From the NCBI GenBank assembly GCA_014526335.1, contig JACTAT010000026.1, forward strand, positions 1,745,565 through 1,809,564: 64,000 nt of DNA. Direction: 5' to 3'. Of the stretch, positions 58,183 to 64,000 are shown in pieces (the stretch's first letter is position 1; every line of letters begins with the position of its first letter). Position numbers and translations under genes: made by a program. The notes below the pieces were generated by a model, which saw nothing but the letters and a program-made list of their open reading frames with translations, was not told where the DNA came from and searched no databases. The DNA is from Chrysaora quinquecirrha (taxonomy: Eukaryota; Cnidaria; Scyphozoa; Semaeostomeae; Pelagiidae).

Positions 58183-61100
58183 ATGTTTAGCTCAGGAAAT
58201 AATATGGAGAGTATCCTTTCATTAAATTATTGGTGGTTTTTTATATATTTATAAACTTTTGTCTTAAGTTTTTGACGTTTTAAGACTGTAAGAGGTTTTT
58301 GCCCAATGTTGAACTACAAATGATAATGAAATGAAATGATGATATGTTGTATTTCTATTTTCCTTAACATTTCTATCAGAACACCTTTTTAATCTTAAGG
58401 TAAGGAAATTTTGCATCTACTGTACAATCTCTCATCTATCTAGAACTTTTTTAATTTGAAGAACTATTCTCTATTGATTTTTCAATTAATTTTTGTCTCT
58501 GTATTTTGCAGTTTGCTGCTAAAAACCTAGAAAGGCAATCAAAGAAATGCGAGAAGGAGGAGAAAGCAGAAAAAGCAAAATTAAAAAAGGTAATAATTAT
58601 TTTGTTGCCTGTTCGCCCCTTTGGATTTAGCAGCAAGTTTAGATGGGATCTCACTCAGGTGTGCCCCTGCTATGAAATTTGGACTGGCTGTTTGCAGCAG
58701 CCTAAGAGGCCTTGAGCTATAACATTGAAAAGAGAATACTAGAGCACCATTGGATTTAGTATCTAAACATTCCTTTCTCTGAAAATTGGATACTCTTTGT
58801 AGAGATAAAAAGAAAGGTTGAGGTTAAATGGTGTATTAAAGACCCATCCCTAGGGTAACAAGTCACCCTAGGGTAACAGGTCAACTTGCAACAATGCCAA
58901 CATGATGCACTCAATTAGTCCCTAAGGGTGGGCATGAACCTAACTTGAAAGCTAGCTAGGATATATTGTGATGCCACAGACCTTTACTGATCTTAGTTTT
59001 GTCATAATTTTCAGGCTATCCAAAAAGGAAACTTAGAGGGTGCAAGGATTCATGGAGAGAATGCAATTAGACAAAAGAACCAGGTATATATGTTTTTGGT
59101 CATTCAACTGGCTATTGTTAAACCCCCAGTGTTAAACTGTGGCTAAAATAGGAGACATGTCCTGCACGACATTGTATTTAGCATGTCTCCAAGATCAGAT
59201 AAACATGGAAGTGACAAGCAAGCAACATGTACCCTGAGTCACGGAGACAAAAATGCTTCTGTTGTCTCCCAGAAGCATTATGCTGTCTCGCTGCAAAATT
59301 TGTCATGCTAAAAAGTTTCTGAGGTACCGGAAGACACCAATTGGACATGTCACATGTCACAATGTCATGCCTGACATGTGTCCTACTTTAGGTAGGCATT
59401 TACTTTATCTAGCAGTGATGCTACCCTATGCTTGCTTGCTGGCTCTTACTAAGTTGCTTGGTTACTTCACTTGCTTTGCTAGCCTTTCTACTTTTGTAGG
59501 CCTTGAATTATCTTCGAATGGGTTCAAGAATCGATGCAGTTGCACAACGTGTTCAAACAGCTGTTACCACAAAACAGGTATGTCGAGATTTGTAGGAGTT
59601 GAAATTTCCTTTGTCTTTGTATTGATATGCTATGTATGATCAATGTAAAATTGATTTTATGATGTTATTTCAGGTAACAAAGTCAATGGCAGGTGTGGTG
59701 AACTCCATGGAATCTGCAATGAAGTCAATGAATTTGGAAAAGGTGACAAAACCTTGATGAAAATAGCATCTTAATAAAGCCCTGGCCAAATGACTTGATT
59801 TTTCACTTGACAAGAAATTGAGTGAAAAACTGAGTTGTTTGGCCATCTTGGTGAGTGAGTCAAGTGGTGTCCAGTGAAGTTTGGTGTGGAGAAGAAAAGT
59901 CGAGTGGAAAAGGTGTTATTGAGTGAGAATCAAATCGTTTGACCACTTTGTCGGGCAAGTTGAGTGGCATCCAGTGTTACCGAGTGAAGTTTGGTCTCAA
60001 GCAGAAAAGTTGATTGAAAAAGGCGTTATCTGACAGTGAAAACCAAATCGTTTGGCCACTTTGCCAGATGTGTCAAGTGAGAGCAGGCGCAGCAACATGT
60101 CTTTCCACGGGAAGTTGCAGTGAGAATGGAAAGTACTAAGTGGAGTGAGAAGATCAAATAAAAACCAATGGAAAAATTGAATCATTTTGCTATCCATACT
60201 CAACTTTGCTCGATTTAGAAACCAAATTTCGAGAGAAAGATTGAGTGAAAAATTTGGCCAAGGCTGAATATACCATAGTTTTTCAATAGAACAATAAGCT
60301 AACAATAGAGTAGAACAATAGAGGCTTGGCTGTGGAAGAACTTGTGATGTTGAAAGTAGGAAATCTTTGTCCTCCTCGTTTTAGATGTCAGCATTGATGG
60401 ACAAATTCGAAAAACAATTTGAGGATCTTGATGTACAGACTGGTTACATGGAAAACGCAATGGGAGATACAACCACACTTACTGTTCCCCAGGTAGGATA
60501 TGTGTCTGGTTTGTCTTTAGTTTCCCATTAGATAAGCAATCAACTTGCGTACCTACTAGGTCACTGTTATGAAGCTTTGTCGATTTGCTGATTATGCAAA
60601 ACTACCCTGAATAGAGGAGGTAAAGGGGGGTCTTCAGCGCCTCCGTAAATCCCACAAGAAGGATTTCAAAAGAGACTCCCGGATCGACCTTTAAAGAGAT
60701 GGAAAGAATAAAGACCAGATTCCTTTAATCTACTTCAAGTAGTGGATACTGAATTGCTATTTCGATCAAGACCCCATAGAGATATAGAACTGCAGTGTAA
60801 AAGCTTCTGATTCGTATCCGGATCAAATCAGTGGTGTATTGGAGGTAGTAGGGGCCCTTAGGTATTATTCAGTTCAGGGCCCCAGGTTACTGGCGTTAAT
60901 AAATAATATAGACACTCAGCCTGAGATATCAAGCAGACTTTGACCCCTTCACACAACTATCACGCCAACAATACCAGCTTCAAATAAAATAACAAAGAAA
61001 AATGTTTGCTAGGGGCCCAGTTTTGTAACTATAGGTAAAATGCCACTGGATTGAAGTCTTCGATAGATTTCACCCCGATCGCGATCTCGATAATTCCCTA

Positions 61101-62396
61101 CGTATAAACGAGGTACTGTTGTACGTTAGGCTTTTTATCCTTACATAACGACGATAAATTTTCTACTGTAAAGTCAATCGTTTTCTTGTAGAACCAAGTG
61201 GACAGTTTAATGCAACAAGTTGCTGATGAGCATGGGTGAGACAATAATGAGTATTTCTTTTGGATATATATGGGGAGGTCAATCGAAGTTGCCCAATGTG
61301 AATTGGAGGGTGACGTTCAGCAAATTTTCTTTTCTTGAAATGCCTTCGCTGGGTCACTAGGATTGTGCAGAAAATGTCAACGAGGATTGTTTTCGAATAA
61401 TCGGCAGAGAAAGATCTTTGTTTCATTTGGGCGTTTCGGAATCTGCCAACATCAAAACCAAAAGCCCGGTGTAGGTAGAAAGATTTCGTTTTCTCACTTG
61501 GGCTCTTCAGTTAATTGATTCTGCTGGTATTCCCCATGTATCCCGCAAGCCGATTGGTGTTTAAAACACAATAGAAACTCAGTGCTTCTTTCTGATGGTG
61601 CATTTCGATCCGCATATCGGTATAAATTCCGCCGTAGTCGATTGTTTCGGTCTGTTTCTGATGTTTATACTCTGAGGAGTGTTAGACGAAAAAAGCTTGT
61701 TAGTAAGACTTATGATGATGCTGCTGTTAATCGCAATTTCGAAAATACCTTTGTTAGTTATCCATATAATGGTTTCGTCATGTGCAACAAATTAAACATG
61801 CGTATTTCTTTCACACAGCCTCGAACTGAATATGGAGCTGCCTCAAGGTGAAATGGGATCTGTTGGTCAGGCCAGCGCAGCGACCGCCTCGCAGGAACAG
61901 GTGAGCTGTTGATCGCTTATACCACAATCAAACTTAACAAAACCAATTTAGCTTAAGTTGTATTCTGATTGGTCAACCATCAAATCGGTGTGATTTAATT
62001 GGTGGAAATATAACCTGGTTAAGACAAAGCTTATATAATCGTGTCATTGTGACGGCAGGATTAGGGCAATAACTAAAGTTTAGCAAAAGTTTAGTGAGAA
62101 AAGTCACTCCCTGGCCAAAAGATCAAACATTGTTTATAAAACATTTGGAATTTGCCTGCAAAGCTATTTTTTGTACCGTTTGGCCACGTCGCAAACAATC
62201 CTGGTCTAACTTGTTTTGCTGTTATTACTTGATAAGCAAATCTCAAATGTTTGACAAACAATGTTTGATCTTTTAGCCAGGGCCTTAGAATTGATTCATC
62301 GCATGCATTCAAAGCCCATCCAATAATTTTATTCTCATATCGCTTTTTTAGGATGAGCTTTCATCTCGATTAGCAAGACTCCGATCGGATGTATAG
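58183..62396 (+). CDS. CHMP1: ESCRT-III subunit CHMP1
   Basis: Ten exons: 58183-58210, 58380-58399, 58512-58589, 59015-59083, 59500-59577, 59674-59742, 60385-60492, 61192-61235, 61819-61900, 62352-62396. The join is 621 nt and encodes 206 aa, close to CHMP1A/B (about 196-199). The N-terminal basic helix reads NMEKHLFNLKFAAKNLERQS and continues KKCEKEEKAEKAKLKKAIQ. The core includes GARIHGENAIRQKNQ and VTKSMAGVVNSMESAMKSMN. The acidic C-terminal half ends in a MIM1 helix (DELSSRLARLRSDV) that in known CHMP1 binds VPS4, spastin and related MIT domains. CHMP1 polymerises on membrane necks in endosomal sorting, abscission and nuclear-envelope sealing. Intron 1 has U12-type splice signals and exon 2 is only 20 nt. 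Introns 6 and 8 contain repeat insertions. Confidence 0.95.
58211..58379 (+). other. U12-type GT-AG intron 1 of CHMP1
   Basis: The donor is GTATCCTTT (58211-58219), a perfect U12 5' splice site. The branch site is TTCCTTAAC (58360-58368), the exact U12 consensus, 12 nt before the terminal CAG. The exon join GAG-A / AA-CAC gives EKHLFNLK, the conserved CHMP1 start. Confidence 0.92.
59146..59396. mobile_element. MITE with AGGAGACATGT ends, copy 2 (CHMP1 intron 4)
   Basis: TAGGAGACATGTCCTGCACG, interior AACATGTACCCTGAGTCACG and TTCTGTTGTCTCCCAGAAGC as in copy 1. The right end GACATGTGTCCTA is partly changed. Confidence 0.7.
59778..60270. mobile_element. MITE in CHMP1 intron 6
   Basis: Left end GCCCTGGCCAAATGACTTGA, right end GTGAAAAATTTGGCCAAGGC. 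The interior repeats GTTTGGCCACTTTG and GTCAAGTGG words. A different family from MITE A despite the similar GGCCAAA end. Confidence 0.65.
61412..61702 (+). repeat. Promoter-like repeat, copy 2 (CHMP1 intron 8)
   Basis: Same landmarks as the copy at 19.7 kb: TTTGTTTCATTTGGGCG, GATTGGTGTTTAAAACACAA, GGTATAAATTCCGCC, ACTCTGAGGAGTGT and the trailing CGAAAAAAGCTT. Confidence 0.8.
62108..62285. mobile_element. MITE family A, short copy in the last CHMP1 intron
   Basis: TCCCTGGCCAAAAGATCAAA at the left, ATGTTTGATCTTTTAGCCAG then GGCC at the right. Confidence 0.8.
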
Positions 62397-62746
62397 GAAC
62401 ACTAATTTATATAAAGACATTTACAAAATTAAATGTATTGTACGAGTCATAATTTTCAATTTTTCGAATCTTTAACCATTCTGCACTCGATCAGAGAATC
62501 ACATGTTATCACTGTTTTACAACATGTAGCTTAAATTTTCAAAGTGACAGAACCCAAAATGGCAAGTAAAAATCTAGCGACTTTGGCAAGATTCAGTTGA
62601 ATATTTTCGCTCTTTCGCTATTAAACCTAACTAAAGTTGGCTATATGCTTTTTCAAATAAATAAAATCTCAAACTTATGTTGATCTTTGCAGTTTTAACG
62701 TTGATTGTTTTTGTGCGATAAAATTCTCGTTTATGGAAACTCCTGG

Positions 62747-63000
62747 TCTGGTTAAATGATCAAACATTCTATTCAAACATTAGAGTTTCTGCTCGGCAAG
62801 CAAATGTTTCACCGTTTCTTCCACGTAGCAAAACATTGCTTGTCAAATATTTTATGCTTGCGTCAAGCAAGAACTTTTCGAAAAACATAAATTTTGCTTG
62901 CAAAGCGATGTTTTACGATGCAGTAAAATGTTCAAACATTGCTTGATAAGAAAGTTTCAAATGTTTGACAAACAATGTTTGATCATTCGACAAGTCCTTA
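62747..63000. mobile_element. MITE family A copy
   Basis: CTGGTTAAATGATCAAACAT at the left, ACAAACAATGTTTGATCATT at the right, about 350 bp downstream of the CHMP1 stop. Confidence 0.75.
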
Positions 63001-63414
63001 AACCCTGTTTAGCACTATTATATGTTATGATAGCCAAATCAATCATATTTGTAATTAATCCCTATAATAGTCACTTGCATTAGTTGTTATTTAGTGTTGT
63101 TTTTATTTTCGAGGATTCATAGTTACATGATTTTATATCTGCTGTTTGAAAAAGCTGTTTCGCTTTACTCACGACAGATTGTCAAGTCGTTTTAACAGAC
63201 GCTCGAAACAATCGTTTTTTACTCGAAACTTTCTTGCAGTGGTCGTGCGAAATGAGTTTTTTACTAACAAAAAACTGAACCATCAGTTGTCAGCTTCCCA
63301 TTGCGAGCGTGGCGGAAAAGCAGGCCAGAAGACACCGAGGGGGGGGGGCAGGTCGTCCTGGTGCTCCCCCATGTTTACCCGATTCATTGTTTTGATGTAT
63401 TAGCTGTATACAGC

Positions 63415-63487
63415 ATTGTTTCTGCTTGTCAAGACATGGGCAAATCTCAAATGTTTGACCAACAATGTTTGATAGTTTGGCCGAATC
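63415..63487. mobile_element. MITE family A, end fragment
   Basis: AAATCTCAAATGTTTGACCA, then CAATGTTTGATAGTTTGGCC. Confidence 0.6.
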
Positions 63488-64000
63488 CTCAGAGCACGAG
63501 TTGCCAGAAACTGACCGAAATAAGTAGTTAGAAAAATTAGCCAAAATGAATATGGAAATTTGCAATTTTGACCGCGAATCTCGGTTACAATAGTCTTCAG
63601 TATAAAAGTGCTACCAAGAAAGACTTGCCATAATTTGAACTCGTGAAAAATTTAATCTCAATACAAAAATTTATTTTAGCAACAATATTTATAAAATTAG
63701 TTATTTAGTAACAAATATGAATAAAAACGATTTAATATCGTAATATAAACAGGTAAAGGAAAACTTTATAAAATTTGTTAAACCTCCTAAATTATTTGGG
63801 CAACCGAAAAGAATAAAAAATAATGAAAAAACAAGAAAAATAAAGTTTGGAGATTTTTGGCTTACAAGGACAAGTCAGGTTTATCAGTTTTTAAATACGG
63901 CCATTGGCAGATGATGTAGCCTATACATGGGTCGGATTCAAAGAGCAAGTCGTTCGAATGATAAGGACAGGGTCACGGGTTCAAGGTTCAAGGTTAAAGA

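Larger units (their letters stand above)
62397..64000. other. Region downstream of CHMP1
   Basis: A possible CHMP1 poly(A) signal (AATAAATAAA) lies near 62657. It then contains two MITE family A pieces and an AT-rich tail. No gene recognised. Confidence 0.45.

Overview
The window is nuclear DNA from a multicellular animal. Its genes are split into many short exons with GT-AG introns, two introns carry minor-spliceosome (U12) signals, and the introns are packed with SINEs, MITEs and microsatellites. An intron-rich non-vertebrate such as a cnidarian would fit, but the sequence alone does not prove the lineage. I see no bacterial genes, phage, CRISPR or gene cluster.

Layout: (1) 2454-23135, minus strand: intersectin (ITSN), 25 exons read. 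In transcription order it has two EH domains, a long charged coiled coil, and SH3 domains A-D. The 3' end, including SH3-E, lies beyond base 1. (2) 26038-33898, minus: a ZDHHC9/14/18-type palmitoyltransferase, 10 exons, complete (390 aa). It has a 26-nt exon carrying the DHHC motif and an AT-AC U12 intron. (3) 34212-42237, plus: an enolase-4-like protein, 11 exons, complete (569 aa), divergent from ZDHHC across about 313 bp. (4) 42996-43561, minus: TMEM242, 2 exons, complete (139 aa). (5) 43946-54334, minus: the histone-binding WD40 protein RBBP4/7. Sixteen exons are visible, but one conserved exon is not found and one exon has a single-base frameshift. (6) 58183-62396, plus: the ESCRT-III protein CHMP1, 10 exons, complete (206 aa), with a U12 GT-AG first intron and a 20-nt second exon. 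Exon joins were checked by reading phase and by recalled family sequences.

The six genes are unrelated housekeeping or cell-biology genes (endocytosis, protein lipidation, sperm/cilium-associated enolase-like protein, mitochondrial complex assembly, chromatin, membrane scission). I find no shared pathway.

Repeats: one palindromic MITE family (ends like GGCCAAACGATCAAACATTG) has about 18 full or partial copies. Three tRNA-derived SINE families occur; one ends in (TTGC)n and appears to have seeded a 650-bp microsatellite. A hAT-like element is nested in a MITE with a recognisable 8-bp target duplication. There are also a mariner-like MITE, several foldback elements, a repeated promoter-like segment, and long (CTAA)n / (TTAG)n and GA-rich arrays in opposite orientations around ZDHHC exons.

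Several coding exons show apparent 1-base indels (ITSN exons 15 and 20, RBBP4 exon 2). Base-level assembly error is the simplest explanation.
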